Shown here: piece by piece, positions 43,602 to 52,800 of the stretch | Layout: every line of letters starts with the position of its first letter | Numbering within the stretch: the first letter of the stretch is position 1 | Source: Acidobacteriota bacterium | Lineage (GTDB): Bacteria; Acidobacteriota; Thermoanaerobaculia; UBA5066 | Direction: 5' to 3' | Assembly (NCBI GenBank): GCA_016716715.1 | Contig: JADJVE010000004.1 | Location: 62,001 to 126,000, forward strand | Length of the DNA: 64,000 nt | Program-made: the position numbers and the translations under genes | The notes under the pieces: model-generated | What the model saw: the letters and a program-made list of their open reading frames with translations, nothing else | Told to the model about the DNA's origin: nothing | Database searches by the model: none

Positions 43602-44481
43602 GGTACGCGGCGAGGAGCTCGCCGACGAGGACGAACACGACGCCGACGTAGAGGAGCCCCGTCGCCGCCTGGTTGGACTTCATGCGGGCCGTCTTCACGA
43701 CGAACGGCGCGAGGACGAGCGGCGCCGCCAGGCCCCACAGGACGCGCGACCCGAAGAAGAAGCCGTCGCGCATCGGGTCCACGAGGTCGGCGAGCGCGTC
43801 GCCGGCCGGCCCGCGCGACGTGCGCGCGAGCCACCCGAGCGCGACGAGCGCGAGCACCGTACGCGCGAGCGCGAGGAGCGCGAGCGCCTCCGTCGCGCGC
43901 ACGAGGAGGCCGAACGGCAGCGACTTCGAGACGAGGTACCAGTGCCCGAGGTTCATCGCCCAGATGACGCCGCCGAAGAGGAGCGCGCCGAGCACGAGGC
44001 CCGCCGCGAGCCACCCCGCGCCGAGCGCGGGGCGCGAGGCGAACGGCTCCACGCCGGTGCGGGAGAGGAGGAGGACGAAGGAAGAGAAGACCGAGAGGAA
44101 GAGGGAGGAGAAGAGGAAGATTTTCTTAGAAGGTAATAGGGCGGGGGTGACGTCCGCGCGCGCGATAAGCGTTGCCGCCAGCGCGCCGCCGATGGCCAGA
44201 GCAAAGAGAAGCCCCGGGGTCACGACCGATTCGAATCCCCCGCTGGCGCCGCCGCCTCCCGCCGCCCCGCCCGCGGGAGCCGCGACCAGCCCTGTCCACC
44301 TTCTAAGAAGAAAACCACCGTTGCCCGAGACGAGACGTGCCAGCAGAAGGCAGGCGGCCGCAATTCCTCCGTGCAACGCAAAGAAACCCCCGGACAGGTC
44401 CTTCGAAGGAGTGAGGAGGGTGAAGAACAGGACGCCGACCGCGAGCTGCAGCAGGACGAGCGCGAGGACGTCGGCGAGCAC
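43573..44481 (-). CDS. Eight-helix membrane protein of unknown function
   Basis: About 302 residues with roughly eight membrane segments and a Gly/Ala-rich loop (AAPAGGAAGGGGASGG, about 66-81). GVIWAMNLGHWYLVSKSLP is the most distinctive stretch. Both arms of E7 are inside it, encoding ALLPSKKIFLFSS and NGGFLLRRWTG. It lies 27 bases after the ABC ATPase gene and could be the missing membrane partner, though it does not look like an ABC permease. Confidence 0.7.
   Translation of the reverse strand: MLADVLALVLLQLAVGVLFFTLLTPSKDLSGGFFALHGGIAAACLLLARLVSGNGGFLLRRWTGLVAAPAGGAAGGGGASGGFESVVTPGLLFALAIGGALAATLIARADVTPALLPSKKIFLFSSLFLSVFSSFVLLLSRTGVEPFASRPALGAGWLAAGLVLGALLFGGVIWAMNLGHWYLVSKSLPFGLLVRATEALALLALARTVLALVALGWLARTSRGPAGDALADLVDPMRDGFFFGSRVLWGLAAPLVLAPFVVKTARMKSNQAATGLLYVGVVFVLVGELLAAYLTLRSGLPV
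44101..44318. repeat. Paired inverted motif, element E7
   Basis: Left arm 44101-44138, minus strand TACCTTCTAAGAAAATCTTC, with a purine/pyrimidine tract reaching out to about 44061. Right arm 44297-44318, CACCTTCTAAGAAGAAAACC. Both arms are the TTCTAAGAA subtype. Interior about 158 bases. Confidence 0.72.
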
Positions 44482-44508
44482 CGGCGCAGTGTAGCCGGTG
44501 CCCGCGAC

Positions 44509-45288
44509 TCAGGCCGGAGGCGCGGGGATCGCCGACGGCTCGTGCGCCGCGCCCTCGAGGGCCTCGCGCTTGGCGCGCGCGACGGCTTCGGCGCGGCTGG
44601 AGTCGTTCGGGCGGTCGTCGGAAATGCGCCCGTCGCGGATGCGGATGATCCGGCGGGCGTGCGCCGCGATGTCCTCCTCGTGAGTGACGAGGATGATCGC
44701 GTTCCCCTGCTCGTTCAGCTCGCGGAAGAGCCGCATGATGTCCTCGCCCGTCGCCGAGTCGAGGTTGCCCGTCGGCTCGTCCGCGAGGAGGAGCGACGGA
44801 CCCGTGACGAGCGCGCGCGCGATCGCGACACGCTGGCGCTGGCCGCCCGAGAGCTCGTTCGGGTTGTGGTGGGCGCGGTCCGTGAGGCCGACGCGCTCGA
44901 GCGCCTTCTCGGCCCGCTCGCGGCGCTCCTTCTTCGGGAGGCCCGAGTAGACGAGCGGCAGCTCGACCTGGGCCAGAGCGCTCGTCCGTGCGAGGAGGTT
45001 GAACGTCTGGAAGACGAAGCCGATCTCGCGGTTCCGGATGCGCGCGAGCTCGTCGTCGGTCAGGGTCTGGACGGGCGTCCCGTTCAGCAGGTACTCGCCG
45101 CCGGTCGGCGTGTCGAGGCAGCCGATGAGGTTCATGAGCGTCGACTTGCCGGAGCCGGAGGGACCCATGATCGCGACGTACTCGCCGCGGTCGATCGTGA
45201 ACGTTACGCCGCGCAGGGCGCGGACCTTTTCCTCGCCGACGGAATACGTCTTCTCGATGTCGCGCATCCCGATCAGCATCGGCTTCAT
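44509..45288 (-). CDS. MacB/LolD-type ABC transporter ATP-binding protein
   Basis: A protein of 259 residues. Walker A GPSGSGKST, Q-loop FVFQTFNLL, signature LSGGQRQRVAIARAL and Walker B LLLADEPTGNLD place it in the MacB/LolD/FtsE group, which drives lipoprotein or efflux systems from the cytoplasmic side. The C-terminus (about 230-259) is extra and Ala-rich. It lies in an operon with tolC and a YIP1 gene, but no MacB-type permease or HlyD-type adaptor is present. Confidence 0.92.
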   Translation of the reverse strand: MKPMLIGMRDIEKTYSVGEEKVRALRGVTFTIDRGEYVAIMGPSGSGKSTLMNLIGCLDTPTGGEYLLNGTPVQTLTDDELARIRNREIGFVFQTFNLLARTSALAQVELPLVYSGLPKKERRERAEKALERVGLTDRAHHNPNELSGGQRQRVAIARALVTGPSLLLADEPTGNLDSATGEDIMRLFRELNEQGNAIILVTHEEDIAAHARRIIRIRDGRISDDRPNDSSRAEAVARAKREALEGAAHEPSAIPAPPA

Positions 45289-46034
45289 CCCATGACCGCC
45301 TTCCACGCGACCTTGACGGCCACCGCGACGAGCCACAGGACGATCGGCGTCCACGTGGCGGCGCCCTTCGAGAGACCCGGGAGCTTGCGGAATCCGAGGA
45401 CGAGCAGGCACAGGACCGCGATCGAGAAGATGTCGACGGACGAGGCGAGCGAGCGCAGGGCGACCGGCGTCGACTCGTCGAGGAACGCGCCGACGTTGGA
45501 CTTCAGGACGTGCTGCGCGCCCTCCTGCGTGAGGGAGGCGTCGGGCAGCTGCAGGAAGATCGGAATCGAGATCAGGACGCCGACGAGGCTTGGGAGCCCC
45601 GAGTGCCCCCAGATCGCGAGGAGCTGCGCGTACCGCGCCTCGGCTCCCATGGCCTTCGCGCCGCCCCAGAGGACGAGCGCGATCACGAAGAAGAAGACGA
45701 TCGCCGCGACGACGCCGATGCCGAGGTAGAGGGGCGTCATCTTCTTCGCGGCTTCGACCTGCCGCTGGACGACCTCGGGCGAAACCGTGCGGCCACTCTT
45801 CTCCATGCGCTTTTCGATCGACTCGCGAATCGTGCGGTCCATGTCGATCTTCGGCATCACGATCCAGAACGACCCCGCCGTCGCCAGCAGAGTGAGGAGG
45901 AGCGGCAGCCACCACGTCGGGCGCGCGACGAGCCGCCCGAACGTGTCGGACGGCTTCGTGAACGTGCCGACGACCGCCTCGACGGGGCCGATGCCCGGGA
46001 CGGGGGCGGAGGCCGCGGGCGCGAGGTCGCTCAC
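45285..46034 (-). CDS. YIP1 family membrane protein
   Basis: About 249 residues from a GTG that overlaps the tolC stop (GTGA). The N-terminal phrase VEAVVGTFTKPSDTFGRL and the later AGA-rich helices match the bacterial YIP1 family, with about five membrane segments. The family is often found beside ABC transporters. Function is not established. Confidence 0.78.
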   Translation of the reverse strand: MSDLAPAASAPVPGIGPVEAVVGTFTKPSDTFGRLVARPTWWLPLLLTLLATAGSFWIVMPKIDMDRTIRESIEKRMEKSGRTVSPEVVQRQVEAAKKMTPLYLGIGVVAAIVFFFVIALVLWGGAKAMGAEARYAQLLAIWGHSGLPSLVGVLISIPIFLQLPDASLTQEGAQHVLKSNVGAFLDESTPVALRSLASSVDIFSIAVLCLLVLGFRKLPGLSKGAATWTPIVLWLVAVAVKVAWKAVMG

Positions 46035-47695
46035 CGGACGTTCCCTTCCTCCGCCGGCGCCGGGTCGAGCGACACGTTCAGGCCGCTCAGGACGACGTTC
46101 TTCTGAGGGAGGAGGTCGCCGATCGCCTTGTGCCACGAGACGAGGGACTTGAGGTAGCCCGCGACCGCCTGCAGCTCGATCGTGCGTGCGGTCGTGAGGT
46201 CGTTCTGGATCTGCGCGACCTGGAACGACGTCGTCATCCCGTTCTCGTACTTCTTCTTCTCGGCATCGAGGTTGCGCTCGGCGAGCTCGCGCGCCTTCGA
46301 AGCGGCCTGCACGCTGCGATACGCGGTGTCGATGTTGCGCGCGGCGGTGCGCACCTCGACCTGCAGGTTCGCCTTCGTGATCGCGAGGCTCGTCCGGGCG
46401 AGCTCGAGGTCGGCGTTCGCGATGGCGGCGTTGCCCTTCGCGGCGCGGTTCCCGATCGGGATCGCGAAGACGAGGCCGACGCTCCACGCGGGGTAGTCGC
46501 CACGGCCGATCTGGGTCAGGGCCGACGAGTAGGAGAGATCGTACGGATTGCCGTCGGCGTCGACGCCGAGCCCGTTCGCCCCAAGACCGGCCCGGCCGTA
46601 GCCGCCGGAAAGGTCGAGGCGCGGCCTGAGCTGGTTCTGCTGGTACGAGGCCGTGACCTTCTTCGCCTCGATGTTCAGGAGGGACTGCCGGATCTCGGGC
46701 CGGACCTTCAGCGCCGACTCGTAGCCCTGGTTCACGTCCGCGACGAAGCCGGAGCGGAGCGACTCGCGCGTGGGGCGGTCGGTGGGGACGATGGGCCGGT
46801 TCCAATCCGGCACCGACTGGACGTTCAGGAGGCGCCGGAGGCGGTCCTGCGCGTCGCCGATGAGGCCCTCGGCGATGATGATGTCCTGCTCGCGCTGGGC
46901 GATCGTGACCTCGGTCTGGACGATGTCGATCGGCGCGAGCGCGCCCACGTCGATCTTGATCTTCGTGATCCGGTTCAGGTCCTTGGCCCGGTCGAGCGCC
47001 TCCTGCTTCGCCCTGAGGTTCTCGACCGCGTAGACGAGGTCCCAGTACGCGTTCTCGGCGGTCTGGATCGCCGTCTGAACCGCGATGACGAAGCCGTAGG
47101 CGCTCTGGTTCTCCCCGATCTTCGCCTGGACGACGAAGCGCTCCGTCACCGTCTTTCCGAAGTTCCGGAGGAGGGGCTGCGTGACGCCGAGCGAGAGGTT
47201 GCTCGAGTACGTGGGGTTCAGGAGCGTCCCCGCGCCCACGACGTCGCTGCGCGTGTTCGTCCAGCCGAGGGTGTACGTCGTCCCGTACGGCAGGAGCCCC
47301 GTCAGGTAGGGGTTCGCGTATCCGGTCTTCGTCTGGTTGGCCTGGTAGATCGAGCTCCGGGGCGTCTGCGTGTCTTTGATGCCGAGGTCCAGCTCGAACG
47401 TCGGGTCGAACGCGCCGCGTGCCGAGAGGATGCCGAAGCGGGACTCCTCCAGCGTGTAGGCGGACACGTCGAGGTCGAGGACGTTCTGGAGCGTCATCTC
47501 GATCGTCTTCTGGAGGGTCAGCTCGATCCTGTCTCCCGCGGGGAGGGGGATGGCCTTGCGGGCCTTCGAGCCGATGGGCACGGAAACGGAGTCGTCCGCG
47601 AATGCGACGCCGGCGGAAAGGACGAGGGCGAGGGCCGCCGCGGCCGCCCGCCGGCCGGCGCGCGCGGGGCTGCCGGGCTTCTGCTCAGGACTCAC
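46031..47695 (-). CDS. TolC family outer-membrane efflux protein
   Basis: A protein of 554 residues with a signal peptide (AAAAALALVLSAGVAFA) and two OEP repeats of long helices (YAVENLRAKQEALDRAKDLN and AYRSVQAASKARELAERNLD) separated by beta-strands. It should form the outer-membrane exit duct. First gene of the unit tolC-yip1-ABC ATPase. A perfect palindrome lies 65 bases upstream of its start. Confidence 0.92.
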   Translation of the reverse strand: MSPEQKPGSPARAGRRAAAAALALVLSAGVAFADDSVSVPIGSKARKAIPLPAGDRIELTLQKTIEMTLQNVLDLDVSAYTLEESRFGILSARGAFDPTFELDLGIKDTQTPRSSIYQANQTKTGYANPYLTGLLPYGTTYTLGWTNTRSDVVGAGTLLNPTYSSNLSLGVTQPLLRNFGKTVTERFVVQAKIGENQSAYGFVIAVQTAIQTAENAYWDLVYAVENLRAKQEALDRAKDLNRITKIKIDVGALAPIDIVQTEVTIAQREQDIIIAEGLIGDAQDRLRRLLNVQSVPDWNRPIVPTDRPTRESLRSGFVADVNQGYESALKVRPEIRQSLLNIEAKKVTASYQQNQLRPRLDLSGGYGRAGLGANGLGVDADGNPYDLSYSSALTQIGRGDYPAWSVGLVFAIPIGNRAAKGNAAIANADLELARTSLAITKANLQVEVRTAARNIDTAYRSVQAASKARELAERNLDAEKKKYENGMTTSFQVAQIQNDLTTARTIELQAVAGYLKSLVSWHKAIGDLLPQKNVVLSGLNVSLDPAPAEEGNVR

Positions 47696-47759
47696 GAAAA
47701 CCTCCTCGAACCGAAAGCCGATGATAGTGGACGGGCACCGTTTCAGAGTACGGCATACG

Positions 47760-47777
47760 GGCGGAAAGGTTTCCGCC
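47760..47777. promoter_or_regulatory. Perfect palindrome upstream of tolC
   Basis: GGCGGAAAGGTTTCCGCC has 8-base arms around two bases. No T run follows on the minus strand, so it is a better operator than terminator for the flanking minus-strand genes. It lies in the 102-base gap between the end of the OppF-like gene and the tolC start. Confidence 0.4.
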
Positions 47778-47797
47778 AGAACGGGTTTCTTCAGTTT

Positions 47798-48802
47798 TTA
47801 GAGAGGGGCGTGACAGGCCACCGAGCGCTCGGCGTTCGCCGGATCCACGAGCAAGCGCGGGACCTCCTGCGAGCAGACCGGACGGGCGGACGGGCACCGA
47901 GGGTGGAAGGGACACCCCGGAGGCGGCGCGGCGGGCGACGGCGGCTCGCCGGGCGCCTGGAGGGTCGCCGCGGCGGGGTCGCCCGGGTGCCGGCGCGGCT
48001 GGGAGGCGAGGAGAAGCGCGGTGTACGGGTGGCGAGGCGCGGCAAAGAGAGCCTCCGTCGGCGCTTCCTCGACGATGCGCCCGAGATACATGACGGCGGT
48101 CCGGTCCGCGATCCATCGGACGACGGAAAGATCGTGCCCGATGAAAAGGTACGCCGGCCGCGACGGGGTGTCGCGCTGGAGGTCGAGGAGCAGGTTGAGG
48201 ACCTGGGCGCGAACCGAGACGTCGAGGGACGACACGGGCTCGTCGAGAACGACGAGGCGGGGCTCCGTCGCGAGGGCGCGCGCGATCGCGATCCGCTGCC
48301 TCTGACCTCCGGAGAACTCGTGGGGCTTCTTTCCGAGCGCGGACGAGGCCAGGCCCACCGACGCGAGCAGCCCGGCCACGCGCTCGCGCCGCTCGACGCG
48401 CGAGCCGATCCGGTGGATGACGAGAGGCTCGCCGACGATCTCGCCCACGGACTGCCGCGGGTCGAGCGAAGTCGCGGGATCCTGGAAGACGACGCCGATC
48501 TCGCGCCGGCGGGCGTTCAGCTCCTTGAGCGGGAGCGACAGCCAGTCGGCGCCCCCGAAGAACACCGTCCCACGGTCGGCGGCGAGGAGCCTCAGGATCA
48601 GCCGCGCGGTCGTGCTCTTGCCCGATCCCGACTCCCCCACGAGCGCAAGCGTCCGCGCGGCCGGCAGGTCGAACGCGACACCGTTTACGGCGGCGACGCG
48701 AACGGGCGGCGCGAAGAAACCCCCGCGGCGCTCGAACGTCCGGTGGAGATCGCGGACGGAGAGGAGCGGCTCCGCCTCGCCCGGACGCGGGAGCGCGCTC
48801 AT
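47798..48802 (-). CDS. Opp/Dpp-type ABC ATPase (OppF/DppF-like)
   Basis: A protein of 334 residues. Walker A GESGSGKST, signature FSGGQRQRIAIARAL, Walker B LVVLDEPVSSLD, and the C-terminal oligopeptide-transporter domain with GCPFHPRCPSARPVC, which in relatives binds an iron-sulfur or metal site. It would energise peptide uptake or export with its neighbour. It overlaps that gene by 4 bases. No permease or binding protein gene is nearby. Confidence 0.92.
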   Translation of the reverse strand: MSALPRPGEAEPLLSVRDLHRTFERRGGFFAPPVRVAAVNGVAFDLPAARTLALVGESGSGKSTTARLILRLLAADRGTVFFGGADWLSLPLKELNARRREIGVVFQDPATSLDPRQSVGEIVGEPLVIHRIGSRVERRERVAGLLASVGLASSALGKKPHEFSGGQRQRIAIARALATEPRLVVLDEPVSSLDVSVRAQVLNLLLDLQRDTPSRPAYLFIGHDLSVVRWIADRTAVMYLGRIVEEAPTEALFAAPRHPYTALLLASQPRRHPGDPAAATLQAPGEPPSPAAPPPGCPFHPRCPSARPVCSQEVPRLLVDPANAERSVACHAPL

Positions 48803-49818
48803 CGGGCCATCTCCGCGGGAGCGTCGACGAGAAAGCACGCGGCCTCCGAGCCCGTTCCGGGCACGCCGAGCAGCGTGGGCCGCGCGGCCCGGCAGCGGCC
48901 GAACGCCTCCGGGCAGCGCGGCTCGAAGGCGCAGCCCCGCGGACGCTGCCCCGGCTCGGGCACGGTTCCCGCGAGAGCCGGCAGCCTCCGCCCCCCTCCG
49001 GCCTCTCCGGCAGCGGGGCGCGATGCGAGAAGCCCGCGCGTGTACGGGTGCGCGGGCCGGTCGAAGAGGTCGGCGACCGAGGCGCTCTCGACGATCTCGC
49101 CCGCGTACATCACGAGCGCGCGGTCCGCCGTCTCGGCCACGACGCCGAGGTCGTGGGTCACCAGAAGGATCGCGAGGCCGAGCTCGCGCTTCAGGTCGAG
49201 CAGGAGCGCGAGGATCTGGGCCTGGATCGTGACGTCGAGCGCAGTCGTCGGCTCGTCCGCGACGAGAAGGCGCGGTCCGCCCGCGAGGGCGAGCGCGAGC
49301 ATCGCCCGCTGCCGCATCCCGCCCGACATGAGGTGCGGGAGCGCGTCCATCTGCCGCTCCGGGTCCGGCAGGGCCACGCGGTGGAGCCACGTCACGGCCT
49401 CGGCTTGCGCCTCGGAGCGCGAGAGTCCGCGGTGGCGGCGCAGGACCCCGGCGAGCTCGGACCCGATCGTCCGCACGGGGTCGAGGGCGCTGCCCGGCTC
49501 CTGGAAGACGAGGCCGATCCCGCCGCCGCGCAGCCGCTCCTTCTCGCGCGGCGCCAGCGCGCGCACGTCGCGCCCCTCGAAAATCACCTCGCCCGAAGCG
49601 ATGCGCACCGGAGGCGGAACGAGGTCGAGGAGCGCGAGCCCCGTGAGGCTCTTGCCGCAGCCGGATTCGCCCACGAGCGCCACGACCTCCCCCGCGAGGA
49701 TCTCGAACGAGACGCCGTCGACGACCGTCTCCGACTCGCCCGTGAGGCCCGGGACGGCGATCGTGAGGGCGCGGACGGTGAGGAGTGGGGTCGAGGTGGA
49801 GGCCGGCGGCGCGCTCAC
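48799..49818 (-). CDS. Opp/Dpp-type ABC ATPase (OppD/DppD-like)
   Basis: A protein of 339 residues. Walker A GESGCGKSL, signature MSGGMRQRAMLALAL, Walker B LLVADEPTTALD, and the C-terminal Cys motif GCAFEPRCPEAFGRC. Partner of the following ATPase. It overlaps the end of the TPR gene by 4 bases, so it is co-translated with it. Confidence 0.92.
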   Translation of the reverse strand: MSAPPASTSTPLLTVRALTIAVPGLTGESETVVDGVSFEILAGEVVALVGESGCGKSLTGLALLDLVPPPVRIASGEVIFEGRDVRALAPREKERLRGGGIGLVFQEPGSALDPVRTIGSELAGVLRRHRGLSRSEAQAEAVTWLHRVALPDPERQMDALPHLMSGGMRQRAMLALALAGGPRLLVADEPTTALDVTIQAQILALLLDLKRELGLAILLVTHDLGVVAETADRALVMYAGEIVESASVADLFDRPAHPYTRGLLASRPAAGEAGGGRRLPALAGTVPEPGQRPRGCAFEPRCPEAFGRCRAARPTLLGVPGTGSEAACFLVDAPAEMAR

Positions 49819-52800
49819 GCCGGCGAGAGCTCCTTCAGCCGCTCACCGACGTCCCGGAACGAAGCGTTCGCGCCGTAGATCTCGAGGAAGGTCTTGTAAG
49901 CGTTGTCGCGGTCGCCGAGACCCGCATAGACGCCCGCGAGGTCGTACTGAAGGCCGAGGCGGTCGTCGTCGCGGATGTTCGGGGCGTCGAGGCCCTTCCG
50001 GTACCACTTGATCGCGAGCTGCGGCATCCCCTTCTCGAGGAAGCACAGGCCCAGCATCGAGCAGCACTCCACCGCGTACAGAGGGCTCTTGGCCGCGCGC
50101 TGGAACTCGCTGATCGCCTCGTCCGTGAGGGACATTTCCTTGTAGGCGATCCCGAGGTTGTAGTGCGTCTCGAAGTCCTCGGGCGAGAGCTGCTGCTCGA
50201 CGCCCTTCTTGAACTCGCGGAAGATCTCCTCGAGCGGGATCTCGCGCCCGGAGGCGTCCACGGACGCCTCCGGCGTGTGCGTCTCCTGCCGCATCTCCGA
50301 CTGAAGCTCTCCGGCGAAGTTGAAGAACTCCTGCTCGTCGGAGAACAACGCGGACTCGTCCGTCAGGACGGGGGCGCCGGCCGGCGCCTCGGGCGCCTCT
50401 GGCGGGGCGGGCTCCTCGGCGCCCTTCGTCATCTGGTCCGTGAGGGCCCGGCCGAGCTCCGCGTCCAGGACCGACTCGAAGTCTTCCGACAGGATGTCCG
50501 AGAGCGCGGGCCTCGCGTCTTCACCGCCGCCGCCTTCGAGGCGCGACCGTCGCTTGGCGATCTGGGGATGGCCGGGGAACTTGCGCTCGAGAGCCTGCAG
50601 GCGCTCGGAGGCGTCGACGACCATCCCTTGCTCGAGGCAGAAGTCGATCTCGAGGAGCTCCTCGGCCGACGGCTCGTCCGCCGTGGCGACGGCCGACGGC
50701 GGCGGCTCCGGAGAGGACGGCGGCTTCGCGCCGCGCACGCGCGCTCCCGGCGCGGTCGTGCTGCGCTCCGCTTCCGCGGGCTCCCCCATCTCGGCCGACG
50801 TCCGTTCGACGAGGAGAGAGTCCAGCGCCGAGACGCGATCCTCGCGGCCGGCGCTCCGGTAGAGGTCCTTGAGCTTCTCGGCCTCGGCGAGCGCGACCTT
50901 TCTCCGGCCGCCCTCGAGCGCGAGCTCGAAGACCTTCTCGCGCAGCGCGAGCGTCGCGGGGGCGTGCTTCAGGACGGACCGGAGGTGCTCGATCGCCTTG
51001 TCGTAGAGGCCGTACTTGCGGAAGACCTCCGCCTCGCCGAGAGCGCCTTCCACGATGTCGGAGGAAAGGCTGGCCGGAACCTCTTCGGTCGCGGCGGGAA
51101 GGGCAGCGCCCGCGGGCTCGGGTTCGGTCGCCGCCTCGAGCTCCGTCGCCGCCTCGAGCTCCGTCGCCGCCTCGAGCTCGGTCGCCGCCTCGAGCTCGGT
51201 CGGCGCTTCCACCTCGACGGTCGGCTCGGCCTCCATCGCTGCAGGCAGGCCGGCTGACGCGACCTCCGGGAGAGGCTGCGACGCCGCCCAATCGAAACCG
51301 CTCGCGTCCGAATGAGCCGCGCCCTGGCCGAAGTTCGGCGCGGTCGAAAGCGGCGAGACCTCCGGGAGCTGCTCGAGCGCGCCGAGGGCCGGCGCGGGCG
51401 CCGCGGCCGGCGTCGGCCGCTTCCCGGACGCCGAGCGGTCGAACGCGGAGGTGCCGGGCTGCGAGAGGCGGCGCACCGCGGCGGGGACGGGGCCAGTCGA
51501 GCCCGGGTCGTGGACGAGGTCGCCGTCCTCGAGCTCGAACACGAACTCACCCGTGGACTCGGGCGCCGCCGTAGCGGCGGGCACGGCGGAGAAGGACGGC
51601 GGCGGCGGAATGGGAGGAACGGGTGCGGCAGGCGCCCGGCGCGAGCCGGTCACCTCGATCGGCGGCACGTCGAGAGGCGCGCTCTTCTCCAGCGACGCCG
51701 GCTCGGAAGCCGGCGGCCCGGGTCGAGGCGTTTCGTCGGCCGGCGCATCGGGCCGGACGGGCGCCGCGGGCGCGGGCTGCGCGCGCCGGCCGCTCGTCTC
51801 CATCGACGGCGGCGGGATTGCGGGGCGCTCGCGAGAACCGCTGCGTTCCACTCCGCGCCCGAGCGACGGGTCCAGCTGCGCGAGGCGGTTACGGAACTCC
51901 GGCGAATCGGGAACGAGCTTCAGGAGGGCGCGCAGTCCCTCCGCCGCGTCACCGATCCGGTTCTGCTTTCTGTGGAGGTCCACGAGCGCCGAACGCCAGT
52001 GAATCACCGCGGCCTGGTCGCCCGCGGCTTCGGCCACGTGGATGACGCGAGAGAGAACGTCCTCGCGGTCGAGGGAAGCCTCCGCGAGCGGCACGAGGAT
52101 TCCGAGGGCCCTCTTCGCCTCGCCGCGGCGCATGGCCTGGTCCGCGAGCGCGGCGGCGGCCTCGAACGTGAGCGTGGCGGTGCCGCCCGCCTGCTGCACG
52201 CGCACCGCGAGCTGGAGGACTTCCTCGCTGGACGCTTCGATGGCCTGGGCCTTCCCGAGCCACTCCTGCGCGTCCTTCACGTCGCCGTCCTGGAGGGCGG
52301 CCTCGGCCGCGAGCAGGAACAGGGGCAACGAGCGCGGCGTCGTGTCGAGGGCGCGCTTGACGAAGAGGCGCGCTTCGCGGGAACGCGACGCCGAGACGAG
52401 GAGGGGGACGAACGACCGCAGGACCTCGACGTTGTCCGGCGCCATCTGCAGCGCCTTCTCGTAGACCTGGATCGACTCGTCGAGGGCTCCCCGATCCTTG
52501 AGGAGCGCGGCGACGATCGTGTATTCCTTGAGCGCGTCGGGCTTGCGGCGGGCCTGCGTGAAGAAGTCCGCGAGCTTGACGTGCAGCTGGATGTTCTGCG
52601 GGTCGATTCCCACCATCTTCTGGTAGATGCCGATGGCGCCGATCGCGTTGTCGTTCCGGGCGTGGTAGTCGGCGAGGACCTGGTACTGGCTCTTGGCGTC
52701 CGTCGTGAGCCCCTGCTTGGCGTACAGCTCCGCGAGCCGCTCGTAGACGTCGAGTCGCGCCGGGTCGAGGCGGTTGATGCGCTTGTAGATCGCGATGCCG

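Noticed and set aside
46130..50011. Open frame of 1293 codons on the plus strand
   Set aside because: It runs opposite tolC, oppF and oppD, has Arg/Gly/Glu-rich composition without domains, and is a by-product of high GC with few stops.
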